From: Corynebacterium terpenotabidum Y-11 | GTDB lineage: Bacteria > Actinomycetota > Actinomycetes > Mycobacteriales > Mycobacteriaceae | DNA length: 64,000 nt | Direction of reading: 5' to 3' | NCBI RefSeq assembly: GCF_000418365.1 | Contig: NC_021663.1 | Span: forward strand, 1,240,001-1,304,000 | In this document: positions 50,274 through 57,973 of the stretch, one piece after another | Numbering within the stretch: the stretch's first letter is position 1 | Layout of the letters: each line of letters opens with the position of its first letter | Notes under the pieces: generated by a model | What the model saw: only the letters and a program-made list of their open reading frames with translations | Database searches by the model: none | What the model was told of the DNA's origin: nothing | Translations under genes and position numbers: made by a program

Positions 50274-51904
50274 TCGACCGCCTCCCGCCGGTAGACGGTG
50301 ATGTCGATGACGCGGCGCGAACTGTGCCCCGAGATCCGGGCCCATTCCGCCGGATTGGTGGTGTCCGGCAGATCGTCGTTGTCGTGGCACTCCTGGGCGA
50401 CGGCGAGGTCGATGTGGGTGGCGGAGATACCGGACCCCTGACCACGCAGGGCGTCCTTGATGGCGAACTTCTTTGCCCGGTCGACGATATTGGCCAGCAT
50501 CGCACCGGAGGCGAAATCGCCGTAGTACAGGGTGCGGCTCGTGCCGTCGGCGAAGTGGAGGGTGAGGAACGGCGTCTCATGGGAGAACAGCCCGTCGACG
50601 ACGCGCTCGCGCAGTTCTTCTGCGGTGGACGCCGGATCCAGCGGCAGCGAGTCGGTGAGGTACTTGTCGAGGATATCGAGGGCGGCGTCCCGGTCGGGGC
50701 GCTGCACCCGGATCTTCACGTCGAGGCGTCCCGGGCGCAGGATCGCCGGGTCGATGAGTTCCTCACGGTTGGATGCGCCGATGACGATGACGTTGCGCAG
50801 CCCCTCCACACCGTCGATCTCGGCGAGCAGCTGCGGGACCACGGTGGACTCCACATCGGAGGAGACGCCGGTACCACGGGTACGGAAGATGGCCTCCATC
50901 TCGTCGAAGAAGATGATCACCGGGGCACCGGCCGAGGCGATCTTGCGGGCGCGTTCGAAGATCAGCCGGATCTGTCGCTCGGTCTCGCCGACGAACTTGT
51001 TGAGCAGTTCCGGACCCTTGATGTTGAGGAAGTAGGAACGGGAACTCGTCCCGTCCTCCCCGCCGGAGGCATCCATCCGGCGGGCCAGGGAGGACGCCAC
51101 CGCCTTGGCGATGAGCGTCTTTCCGCAGCCCGGAGGACCGTAGAGGAGGACCCCCTTCGGCGGCAGCAGACCGTAGTCGCGGTACAGCTCCGGGTGGAGG
51201 AAGGGCAGCTCGACGGCGTCGTGCAGCTGTTCGATCTGACGTTCCAGCCCACCGATGTCGGTGTAGGCGACGTCCGGCACCTCCTCGAGGACGAGGTTCT
51301 CCACCTCGGCGCGGGTGATGACCTCGAAGGCGTATCCGGCGCGGCGGTCGACGACGACGGAGTCTCCCGGGCCGACCTGCTTCGCGGCGATCTCACCGGT
51401 CAGGCCGCCGGCGCACTTCATGAGGGACTCCTCCCCCAGCTTGTCGGCGACGACGATGCGGGTGTCGTCCACCACCTCGACGACGCTGGCGAGGTCACCG
51501 GAATCCGTCGTGCCGCACACCTCGACGACCTGCTGGCCCTCACCCAGGCGCACCAGGGCGCCGGGTTGCAGGTCGATCCGGTTGACATTCGGGCTGACCA
51601 TCAGGCGCATGCGACGCCCGGCGGTGTGGACCTCCGCAGTCTTCGCACCGGGCCCGGTCTCCAGCAGTGTGCCGTAGGTGCTGGGCGGTTCCGCCAGTGC
51701 ATCCAGCCGGGAGTTCAGCTCGTCGAGCTTGTCGCGGCTGGCCTTGAGCAGCTCCGTGAGCTTCGCGTTACGGGTACCGAGGGTCCGGTTGGCCAGCTGC
51801 AGCTGGCGGTAGGATTCGGGGCCGGAGTCCACGGGTGCGGTGGGGCCGCCGGTAGCCGAGGGGCGGGCGTCTGAAGTGGTGTCGTGGGCCGGGCCGTTGG
51901 TCAT
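50270..51904 (-). CDS. arc: AAA ATPase forming ring-shaped complexes (ARC/Mpa)
   Basis: A 544-residue hexameric unfoldase for pupylated proteins. An N-terminal coiled coil (about 30-75, LKASRDKLDELNSRLDALAE near 49) captures Pup. Two OB folds follow (about 85-210). The AAA module has Walker A GPPGCGKTLIAKA near 272, Walker B IIFFDEMEAIF near 345 and RPGRLDVKIRV near 415. The C-terminus ends in RREAVE and lacks the GQYL-like tail that docks Mpa to the 20S proteasome. It heads the arc-dop-pup-pafA-pafB-pafC run, with a -10 (TAGACT) 6 bases before its ATG. Confidence 0.95.
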   Translation of the reverse strand: MTNGPAHDTTSDARPSATGGPTAPVDSGPESYRQLQLANRTLGTRNAKLTELLKASRDKLDELNSRLDALAEPPSTYGTLLETGPGAKTAEVHTAGRRMRLMVSPNVNRIDLQPGALVRLGEGQQVVEVCGTTDSGDLASVVEVVDDTRIVVADKLGEESLMKCAGGLTGEIAAKQVGPGDSVVVDRRAGYAFEVITRAEVENLVLEEVPDVAYTDIGGLERQIEQLHDAVELPFLHPELYRDYGLLPPKGVLLYGPPGCGKTLIAKAVASSLARRMDASGGEDGTSSRSYFLNIKGPELLNKFVGETERQIRLIFERARKIASAGAPVIIFFDEMEAIFRTRGTGVSSDVESTVVPQLLAEIDGVEGLRNVIVIGASNREELIDPAILRPGRLDVKIRVQRPDRDAALDILDKYLTDSLPLDPASTAEELRERVVDGLFSHETPFLTLHFADGTSRTLYYGDFASGAMLANIVDRAKKFAIKDALRGQGSGISATHIDLAVAQECHDNDDLPDTTNPAEWARISGHSSRRVIDITVYRREAVE

Positions 51905-51910
51905 GGCCTC

Positions 51911-51916
51911 AGTCTA
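51911..51916 (-). promoter_or_regulatory. -10 element of arc
   Basis: TAGACT on the minus strand ends 6 bases before the ATG at 51904. No ribosome-binding site is present. It lies between the trmI-derived tandem array and arc. Confidence 0.55.
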
Positions 51917-51949
51917 CAAGGTAGGTAACCCTGGATTGCCCGGCCGGGC

Positions 51950-52062
51950 CACTTCCGCGCGCGGCGCTGTGTCACTTCCGCGCGCGGCGCTGTGTCACTT
52001 CCGCGCGCGGCGCTGTGTCACTTCCGCGCGCGGCGCTGTGTCACTTCCGCGCGCGGCGCTGT
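51950..52062. repeat. 23-bp tandem array (5 units) duplicating the trmI 3' end and stop codon
   Basis: Five almost identical 23-bp units begin at 51950, 51973, 51996, 52019 and 52042. The unit contains CACTTCCGCGCGCGGCGCTG. On the trmI strand, the last copy is the real gene end encoding RRARK and the stop (52041-52043); the four others follow after the stop. Each unit has a GCGCGC core. Confidence 0.92.
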
Positions 52063-52877
52063 GGCCGCGGCGCGACGGTACCGTCGGCCAGGCGACGGGC
52101 CCAGACCAGGAACGCGGTGTGCGCGTTCATCCGGTGCTCCGGGCGGGTGGCCAGGCCTTCGACCTTCCACTCACGCACCAGGGACTCCCACGCCTTCGGC
52201 TCGGTGAAGCAGCCCAGCTCGCGGATGCCCTCCATGACCTTCATCAACTGCGGCACAGTGGCGACGTAGGTCATGAACACTCCGCCGGGGATGAGCAGAT
52301 CGCGGACGGTCTCCAGACACTCCCACGGGGCGAGCATGTCGAGGATGACGCGGTCAACCGGGCCGTCGGTGTCCGCCACGGTGACCTCCTTGAGATCGCC
52401 CAGGCGAAGGTCCCAGTTGGCGGGGTGCCCACCCATGTACTCGTCGACGTTGGCCTCGGCGTACTCCAGATGGTCCTCGCGGATCTCGTAGGAGATGAGC
52501 CGGCCGTGCTCGCCGACGGCGCGCAGCAGGGTCATCGACAGGGCGCCAGAGCCTGCCCCGGCCTCCAGCACCTTCGCACCGGGGAAGATGTCGCCCTCGA
52601 CGAGGATCTGGGCGGCGTCTTTCGGGTAGATGACCGCGGCACCGCGGGGCATGGACAGCACGTGGTCGACGAGCAGGTGGCGGAAGCACAGGTACTCGCC
52701 GCCGACGTGGGAGGTGACGACGGTGCCTTCGTCCTTGCCAATGATGTCGTCGTGCTTGATCTGGCCCTTGTGGGTGAAGTAGCTCTCACCGGCTTCCAGG
52801 GTGATCGTGTAGTGACGGCGCTTGGCGTCGGTGAGCTGTACCCGGTCGCCGGGCTGGAAGGGGCCGGAGTAGGCCAC
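52041..52877 (-). CDS. trmI: tRNA (adenine58-N1)-methyltransferase TrmI
   Basis: A 278-residue SAM-dependent methyltransferase that makes m1A58 in the tRNA T-loop. The N-terminal beta domain (FQPGDRVQLTDAKRRHYTI at about 7-25) precedes the Rossmann domain. Motif I KVLEAGAGSGALSMTLLRA is near 103-121, and LGDLKEVTVADTD near 160. DRVILDMLAPWE near 178 is the catalytic region. GTG at 52875-52877 has AAGGGGA five bases upstream. The C-terminus is basic (RPQRRARK), and its stop codon lies in the tandem array. In actinobacteria it usually adjoins the RecB-like gene, here found about 6.5 kb away. Confidence 0.95.
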   Translation of the reverse strand: MAYSGPFQPGDRVQLTDAKRRHYTITLEAGESYFTHKGQIKHDDIIGKDEGTVVTSHVGGEYLCFRHLLVDHVLSMPRGAAVIYPKDAAQILVEGDIFPGAKVLEAGAGSGALSMTLLRAVGEHGRLISYEIREDHLEYAEANVDEYMGGHPANWDLRLGDLKEVTVADTDGPVDRVILDMLAPWECLETVRDLLIPGGVFMTYVATVPQLMKVMEGIRELGCFTEPKAWESLVREWKVEGLATRPEHRMNAHTAFLVWARRLADGTVAPRPQRRARK

Positions 52878-52983
52878 GGGGTTCCCCTTAATGTCGATGT
52901 CTGTGTCTGAGCCGTGAACCTGGCCAGTCTAGAGCACTGCCCCTTCCATCCCTGGATCGGGCGTTCGCCGCGGGACCTGCTGT

Positions 52984-53043
52984 GATCTCCACAGGAATCT
53001 CCACCGGGATCTCCACCGGAATCTCCACCGGGATCTCGACACG
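52984..53043. repeat. 12-bp tandem array (5 units)
   Basis: Units alternate between GATCTCCACCGG and AATCTCCACCGG with an edge copy at each end. Confidence 0.85.
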
Positions 53044-53211
53044 TCAGGCCACTCGTCATCGGACGCTGCACTGCGTCTTGGCAGGGACCTGGCGTCACGC
53101 TGGTCACACTAGTCACGCTCGTTACTCCCATTACTTCCACTTACTCCCGTCACACCAATTACTCCAGCCCCAGTAGTGACGGGATGGCGTTCATCTCTTT
53201 CGGATTTCCCA

Positions 53212-53229
53212 CTATGCTGTGCAGCATAG
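53212..53229. promoter_or_regulatory. Operator-like 18-base palindrome
   Basis: CTATGCTG-TG-CAGCATAG is a perfect 8-bp inverted repeat. It has the size and symmetry of a TetR/GntR-type site. The next start on the minus strand is trmI, about 335 bases away; there is no plus-strand gene close by. The partner protein is unknown. Confidence 0.45.
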
Positions 53230-53260
53230 GATAAGCGGAAAAGAGAATTGAGCTGCACCC

Positions 53261-53404
53261 GATTCTGGGACTCGTGAGGTTCTAGCAGTTAGTGAGGTTC
53301 TGGGGGTTGGTGAGGCTGTAGGGGTTAGTGCGGTTGTAGGCGTTAGTGGGGCTTTAGGGGTCGGTGAGGTTTTAAGGTTTCGTGAGGCCTTGGGAGCCCA
53401 TGAG
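53261..53404. repeat. 18-bp degenerate tandem array (8 units)
   Basis: Eight successive 18-bp units end mostly in GTGAG (type GTTCTGGGGGTTGGTGAG). They diverge by 3-8 bases per unit. Read on the minus strand, the unit encodes a six-residue N-L-T-N-P-x period, interrupted by stops. Confidence 0.75.
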
Positions 53405-53628
53405 GTTTAGTGGGCTCCCTGTGTTGGTGGGGCTCCCAGATCCTGCGGGATGTTTGTGACTTGCGTGGTTTGTGGGGTTCACGGGATTTGTGGGGTGTCT
53501 GTGGTCAGAGTGGTTCGTGAACTGTGGGAGAGTGGGAGATTCTCGACGTGCGGGACCGAGAGTGCTCAGCGCGCCGTCGTCGACGGCGTTGGCGACGGCG
53601 CGGGTACCACTGGTGTCTGTCCCTCGGG

Positions 53629-55737
53629 TCAGCTCTCCAGCCGATGTGCCACGCCGCACACGCCGGCACGGCAGATCTGGACTAGTGCGGCGCCACCATC
53701 ACCGTCTTCACCACTGGCTCCACCACCGTCTTCACCACTGGCTCCGTCACTGTCGCCGTCCGGCAGCGAGCCGATGAGCCCTGCGCCATCCTCGACGCGC
53801 AGCAGGAGCGTCGAGGTGCCCAGCTCCGCACGCAGTGCCGCCGCCTGCTCCTCGGACGCATGTCGCGTCACCGCCGTCACTGGCCCGGCCAAGTGTGCCT
53901 CCAAGGCACACAACCAGCCTCCCGCAGACGCCAGGTGCTGCTCCACATTCTCCGCGTGGGCGTCGAGGATCCGTCGTGCCTCGACCATCCACCGGTTGCC
54001 GAGCGCCTGCACATCAGCGTCCGCCATCGACGTGGCGAGCCCGCCGGCATAGGTGAGCGCCTCGGCCAGCACCGCCACCCCGGACGGCGTCGCGCCGTCG
54101 AAGGGATCGCGGGGACGGATTCCGGTGCCCGCCACGGGCGCAGCACCGTCGTACCAGGTACCGCGCTCCCGACCGAAGACGAGCTGGGTGTAGCTGACCA
54201 GTTCGCTGATCTCGTCGAGCAGCTGCCCGCCGTGCCCATCTCCCTGCCCGGCTCCTCCGCGACTATCTCCCCGCCCGGCTCCTCCGCGACTATCTCCCCG
54301 CCCGGCTCCTCCTCGCCCAACTCCCTGCCCGGCTCCGCCACGCTCGGCGGCGCGGACCATGGCCAGCAGCAGCCAGGCGCAGTCCTCCAGGGTGCCGGAG
54401 GACTCAGGCGTCCCGGGACAGCGCACCACGTCCAGCACCGTCCCGTCATCGTCGGTGGACACCACCCGGTCCCACAGTGCCCGGGTGGCACGCACCCCCT
54501 CCGGATCCCCGGACTCGGTCAGCGCCACCGCGGCCATTGCATTCCATGCGGTGATGACCTTGTCGTCCACCCCGGGTTGGGCGCGCCGGGCGCGGGCAGT
54601 CAGCAACCGCTCACGGACGTCGTCTCCGGGGACAACCCCACGACAGGTCAGGACGCTGCGCCCATCCACGTCGCCAGGATCGGTGACACCGTACGCCGCG
54701 AGAGCCGATGAGGCGTCCTCGCCCAAGACCTCGACGACCTCGGCAGGCGTCCAGGTGTAGGTCAGGCCCTCCACCCCGTCGGTGTCCGCGTCGAGACCAC
54801 TGGCGAACAACCCGTCGGTAGATTCCGGCCGCAGCCCGGTGAGCAGGAACCTCAGGGTCAGCTCCGCAGCATGTCCGACCAGTTCATCATCGGGACGCCG
54901 GGCCAGGTACGCACTTAACCCACGAGCTAGGAGAGCATTGTCATAGAGCGTCTTCTCGAAATGCGGGACGGTCCACGCGTCGTCGACACAGTACCGGTGG
55001 AAACCACCGCCCAGCTGGTCGAACAGGCCACCCCGGATCATGGCGTGCAGCGTGTTCCCCACCCGGTCCAGGGCGGCGTCCCGTTCAGCGTCCCCGTCGA
55101 CCCCGGTGCGCTCGGCGTAGCGGACCAGTCCCAGCAACGCGGCAGACGGTGGGAAGGTCGGCGCACCGGACACCACCCCGGCACCGGCGGCGACGATCCG
55201 CGCCGGAAGGTTCTCCGTGGCATCCTGCGCCTGCCAGGATGCCGTTCCCCCGTGTTCGGCGGCCGCGGCCAGCGCAGCGGTGAGTTTCCCGGCGACCGCG
55301 TCCACCTGTGCACGGTCCGCGTCCCAGGTGCGGGTCAGCGCGGCCAGTAGCTGACGCAGCTGATCAGACCGGAAGAAAGTGCCGGCGAAGAAGGGCCGTC
55401 CGTCGGCGTCGGTGACCACCGTCATCGGCCAACCGCCCTGTCCGGTGAGCGCCTGGGTGGCCTGCATGTACACCGCGTCCACCCCCGGATGCTGCTCCCG
55501 GTCGACTTTGACGGCGACGAACCCGGCGTTGATCACCGCGGCGATGTCCGGATCGGCGAAACTCTCCCGGGCCATGACATGGCACCAGTGGCAGGTCGCG
55601 TATCCGACAGAGAGGAAGACCGGGACGTCGCGGCGCCGGGCCTCGGCGAAGGCCTCCGGACCCCACGGCCACCAGTCGACCGGGTTGTCGGCATGCTGGC
55701 GCAGATACGGTGAGGTGGAGTCTGCGAGTCGGTTCAT
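53629..55737 (-). CDS. YyaL/DUF255 thioredoxin-domain protein with repeat inserts
   Basis: A 702-residue cytosolic protein. An N-terminal thioredoxin-like DUF255 domain (about 1-160) holds [17 protein letters not shown] at about 45-61 with the CHWC motif. It is followed by an (alpha/alpha)6-type helical domain similar to N-acylglucosamine epimerases ([20 protein letters not shown] near 232-251; [17 protein letters not shown] near 253). Two low-complexity inserts occur: [19 protein letters not shown] near 470-490 from a 27-bp array, and Gly/Glu/Asp repeats near 680. ATG at 55735-55737 is chosen because TACCGT is 7 bases upstream. Function of the family is not established. Confidence 0.88.
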   Translation of the reverse strand: MNRLADSTSPYLRQHADNPVDWWPWGPEAFAEARRRDVPVFLSVGYATCHWCHVMARESFADPDIAAVINAGFVAVKVDREQHPGVDAVYMQATQALTGQGGWPMTVVTDADGRPFFAGTFFRSDQLRQLLAALTRTWDADRAQVDAVAGKLTAALAAAAEHGGTASWQAQDATENLPARIVAAGAGVVSGAPTFPPSAALLGLVRYAERTGVDGDAERDAALDRVGNTLHAMIRGGLFDQLGGGFHRYCVDDAWTVPHFEKTLYDNALLARGLSAYLARRPDDELVGHAAELTLRFLLTGLRPESTDGLFASGLDADTDGVEGLTYTWTPAEVVEVLGEDASSALAAYGVTDPGDVDGRSVLTCRGVVPGDDVRERLLTARARRAQPGVDDKVITAWNAMAAVALTESGDPEGVRATRALWDRVVSTDDDGTVLDVVRCPGTPESSGTLEDCAWLLLAMVRAAERGGAGQGVGRGGAGRGDSRGGAGRGDSRGGAGQGDGHGGQLLDEISELVSYTQLVFGRERGTWYDGAAPVAGTGIRPRDPFDGATPSGVAVLAEALTYAGGLATSMADADVQALGNRWMVEARRILDAHAENVEQHLASAGGWLCALEAHLAGPVTAVTRHASEEQAAALRAELGTSTLLLRVEDGAGLIGSLPDGDSDGASGEDGGGASGEDGDGGAALVQICRAGVCGVAHRLES
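54244..54350. repeat. 27-bp in-frame tandem array (4 units) in the YyaL gene
   Basis: Units start at 54244, 54271, 54298 and 54325. The first two differ at one base; the last two are diverged. They encode a nine-residue period (R-G-G-A-G-R-G-D-S). Confidence 0.85.
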
Positions 55738-55744
55738 AGGTTCC

Positions 55745-55754
55745 ACGGTAGCGT
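55745..55754. promoter_or_regulatory. Overlapping divergent -10 elements of the YyaL and DUF1275 genes
   Basis: Minus-strand TACCGT (55745-55750) ends 7 bases before the YyaL ATG. Plus-strand TAGCGT (55749-55754) ends 6 bases before GTG at 55761. The two elements share bases 55749-55750. The gap between start codons is only 23 bases and has no ribosome-binding sites. Confidence 0.55.
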
Positions 55755-55760
55755 GAACGT

Positions 55761-56438
55761 GTGCATACCTACCGTCGCGGCGAGCAGCTCCTCGCCGTCG
55801 CTCTCACTGTTCTCGCCGGGTTCGTGGACTCGGTCGGCTTCCTCTTCCTCGGCGGGGTCTTCCTGTCCTTCATGTCGGGCAACACCACCCGCTTCGCCAC
55901 CGCCGCGGTCGAAGGCGACCAGAATCTCGCGGTGCTCGCCGGAAGCTGTCTGGCACTGTTCGTCGTCGGTGTGATCCTCGGTGCGCTGGTCAACCGACTG
56001 GCGGTGCGATGGTGGGATCTGACGCGGGCACGCGAAGCGGTGATGGCCACGGTCTGCATCCTGTTCACCCTGTCCTCCCTCCTCGTGGGGGTGGACGCCG
56101 ACCGCGCCGCCACACTGGTCCTGTCGGTGGGGATCGGGACCATGAACAGTGTCTTCGAGCGAGACGGGGAGGTCGCGGTGCCTCTGACCTACATGACCGG
56201 CACGCTGGTGAAGATGGGTCAGCGGCTGGTGGACGCCTTCTTCGGCGGCGCCCACATCCGGTGGATCTCCCATCTGCTGCTGTGGATGGGACTGGCTGCC
56301 GGGGCGATCTGCGGTGCCCTCGTCTTCGACGCGCTGGGAATCGCCACGGTGTACGTCATCGCCGGGTACATGCTGGTGCTCACGGTGGTGCACCAGATGG
56401 TGCGTGAGTGGCGGCGTCGCCATGGACTGGAGTTGTGA
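55761..56438 (+). CDS. YoaK/DUF1275 membrane protein
   Basis: A 225-residue inner-membrane protein with six predicted helices. [20 protein letters not shown] at about 14-33 and [13 protein letters not shown] near 34-46 carry the DUF1275 signature (SGN-T). [20 protein letters not shown] near 130-149 with [11 protein letters not shown] after it is the second half's repeat of the motif. Function unknown. GTG at 55761 is used because TAGCGT lies 6 bases upstream. Its stop TGA is immediately followed by the IS element. Confidence 0.88.
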   Translation: MHTYRRGEQLLAVALTVLAGFVDSVGFLFLGGVFLSFMSGNTTRFATAAVEGDQNLAVLAGSCLALFVVGVILGALVNRLAVRWWDLTRAREAVMATVCILFTLSSLLVGVDADRAATLVLSVGIGTMNSVFERDGEVAVPLTYMTGTLVKMGQRLVDAFFGGAHIRWISHLLLWMGLAAGAICGALVFDALGIATVYVIAGYMLVLTVVHQMVREWRRRHGLEL

Positions 56439-56442
56439 CCGG

Positions 56443-57849
56443 AGGGTTATACGACAAAATGTGTGTCTGTCACCGGCGTGTCACCGGCCGACCCAACCCT
56501 TCTGCACTCCCATAGAGTGTTGGTAGGTGGAGTCAATCGCGGTGTCGTAGATGGCTGGCCGACCGTCCTCGGATGGTCCCGGTTCTTCAGCTGCGAGCAG
56601 GTCTTGTGCTTTGGCGAGTGCGGTCTGCCCCCATCTCTGGTCCCCGGCGATCTTCACAGGGTCGTCGGGGATCTGTGTGTGCAGGTGAAGCCACCAGTCG
56701 ATGACGGTGCGTTGGTGTTCGGCGGTCAGACCGCGGTGGGCCCGGGCGAGGTTCTTGATCATCGCGTTGATGCCGCCTTCCAGCGTGTTCGTCGTCGGCT
56801 TCAAGGCCGGTGAGCTGGCGTCGTCGCTGGTGGTGGGGTCCTGTGCGACGGTGAGGTAGTTGAACAGGTGGCCGCGTCGGTAGACGGTGAGCAGACTGTT
56901 GTGGGCTTTGCGGACCCTGGCGTGGGTCCAGGTCCAGTTGCGTTGACCTGGTGTGGTGGCCGGCTCTGCGGTGGTCTTCTCGTTGAGGTAATCGGCGTAG
57001 ACGGTGCTGAACTCGTGCAGGCGGGCCACCCAGTCAGCGGCGGCGTCCAGATCAGGGATGCGGGTGAGTTTCAGGGCGAGGCGGTAGAGGGTTTTTCCGG
57101 CCGGTGTGCGGGGTCTGCTGGTGGTGTGGCGGCGGACGGTTCGTTGGACGTGGACGAGGCAGCGTTGCACATTCGTGGCAGGCCAGAGGTTCCTGATGGC
57201 GGATTGGGCGCCTTGGCCGCCGTCGGTGGTGATCAGCAGTGGGGCGGCAATGCCGGTCAGAAGGCTGGTGTAGGCGGTGGTGTTTTCGCGTCGGCACCAG
57301 TGCCAGTCGATGACGTGGGTGGTGGTGGCGGCGATCAGCAGGCAGCCGCCGGCGAGGTAGGTGCCGTCGATGAAGATCTGGTCGTGGATGCGGTGAGGGT
57401 CAGGGGTGTGGGGGACGGTGATGTACCAGCACCAGGTGAAGCGTCGTTGCAGGGTGCGGGCGGTGACGTGCTGTGCTGACGCGGCATTGTCGAGGGAGTG
57501 GGTGCTGGTGGCCCAGTTGATGAAGGTTCTGAACGTCGCGGCCTGAACTGCGGTGGTCTGGGTGGTGCGGGTTGAGGAGGCGTTGCAGGTGGTGCAGCGC
57601 CAGCGGGTGGTGCCTTTGGAGGTGGTGCCGTTCTTCTTCATCGCGCCGTGGCAGACGGGGCATCGGGGTCTGTTGGTTTTCACCCTTGCCGATCCAACCG
57701 TCAGGGTGGGGGCGGAGGTGGAGCATACGGGAGTGGTCTTGTCACGTACCCTGGGCGAATAGCTGGTTGGGAGCTATTCGATGCCGATTTCAGTGGGGTG
57801 AACTGCGGGGGAGTGCGGATCCCGGACACACTTTTTGTCGTTTAACCCT
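56443..57849 (-). mobile_element. IS1249-like insertion sequence, intact
   Basis: The element is about 1407 bp. The terminal inverted repeats are 27 bp (56443-56469 and 57823-57849), matching at 24 positions; each begins AGGGTTA inward. A 6-bp direct repeat GACCGG flanks it (56437-56442 and 57850-57855), consistent with target duplication. It holds a single transposase gene. A 9-bp hairpin (CGAATAGCT...AGCTATTCG, 57756-57780) upstream of the transposase may block incoming transcription. IS1249 is known from Corynebacterium xerosis transposon Tn5432; the family match is by protein pattern and size. Confidence 0.88.
56481..57683 (-). CDS. IS1249-family transposase
   Basis: A 400-residue transposase. 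The N-terminus holds a zinc ribbon (CPVCHGAMKKNG at about 8-19, RWRCTTCNASS near 28-38). A DDE-type core follows: IFIDGTYLAGG near 107-117 (first Asp), LLITTDGGQGAQSAI near 150-164 (second Asp) and NTLEGGINAMIKNLARAHRG near 318-337 (Glu). NVQRCLVHVQRTVRRH near 173 is typical of IS256-group enzymes. GTG at 57681-57683. The frame is uninterrupted, so the element is potentially active. Confidence 0.9.
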   Translation of the reverse strand: MKTNRPRCPVCHGAMKKNGTTSKGTTRWRCTTCNASSTRTTQTTAVQAATFRTFINWATSTHSLDNAASAQHVTARTLQRRFTWCWYITVPHTPDPHRIHDQIFIDGTYLAGGCLLIAATTTHVIDWHWCRRENTTAYTSLLTGIAAPLLITTDGGQGAQSAIRNLWPATNVQRCLVHVQRTVRRHTTSRPRTPAGKTLYRLALKLTRIPDLDAAADWVARLHEFSTVYADYLNEKTTAEPATTPGQRNWTWTHARVRKAHNSLLTVYRRGHLFNYLTVAQDPTTSDDASSPALKPTTNTLEGGINAMIKNLARAHRGLTAEHQRTVIDWWLHLHTQIPDDPVKIAGDQRWGQTALAKAQDLLAAEEPGPSEDGRPAIYDTAIDSTYQHSMGVQKGWVGR

Positions 57850-57919
57850 GACCGGACTACTGTCGAGGTCATGAGCTCAGTCTGAGCTTCCCGGTCTTCC
57901 TGCGCCGACCGGACCAGTG

Positions 57920-57973
57920 ACCACCGACCCGACGGGCATCCGCAACCCCGGAAAGATGCTGGAGTACCTGTGA
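57920..57973 (+). pseudogene. C-terminal remnant of a second FAD-linked oxidase
   Basis: The last codons before the oxidase start read TTDPTGIRNPGKMLEYL and stop. This closely matches the real oxidase C-terminus, VDPTGILNPGKMLSHL. The TGA overlaps the GTG of the intact gene by GTGA. No other part of the gene remains upstream; the same frame is closed by a stop at 57872-57874. It is most simply the tail of a deleted tandem paralogue. Confidence 0.75.

Larger units (their letters stand above)
52878..53628. other. 751-base gene-free, repeat-rich region
   Basis: It contains a 12-bp array (52984-53043), a GTCAC/TTACTCC-rich stretch (about 53090-53175), an 18-base palindrome (53212-53229), an AT-richer island (53226-53255) and an 18-bp array (53261-53404). 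A 95-codon frame on the minus strand (53372-53659) is Asn/Pro/Thr-rich, overlaps the YyaL gene end and has no ribosome-binding site, so I do not call it a gene. This region sits where trmI and the RecB-like gene have been separated. Confidence 0.6.

Noticed and set aside
52984..53404. CRISPR-like array
   Set aside because: The repeats are 12-18 bp and directly adjacent, with no unique spacers and no cas genes. The RecB-like gene resembles Cas4 only at the domain level.
53372..53659. 95-codon minus-strand frame rich in Asn, Pro and Thr
   Set aside because: It overlaps the end of the YyaL gene, has no ribosome-binding site or -10 at a sensible distance, and its composition follows from the 18-bp DNA repeat.
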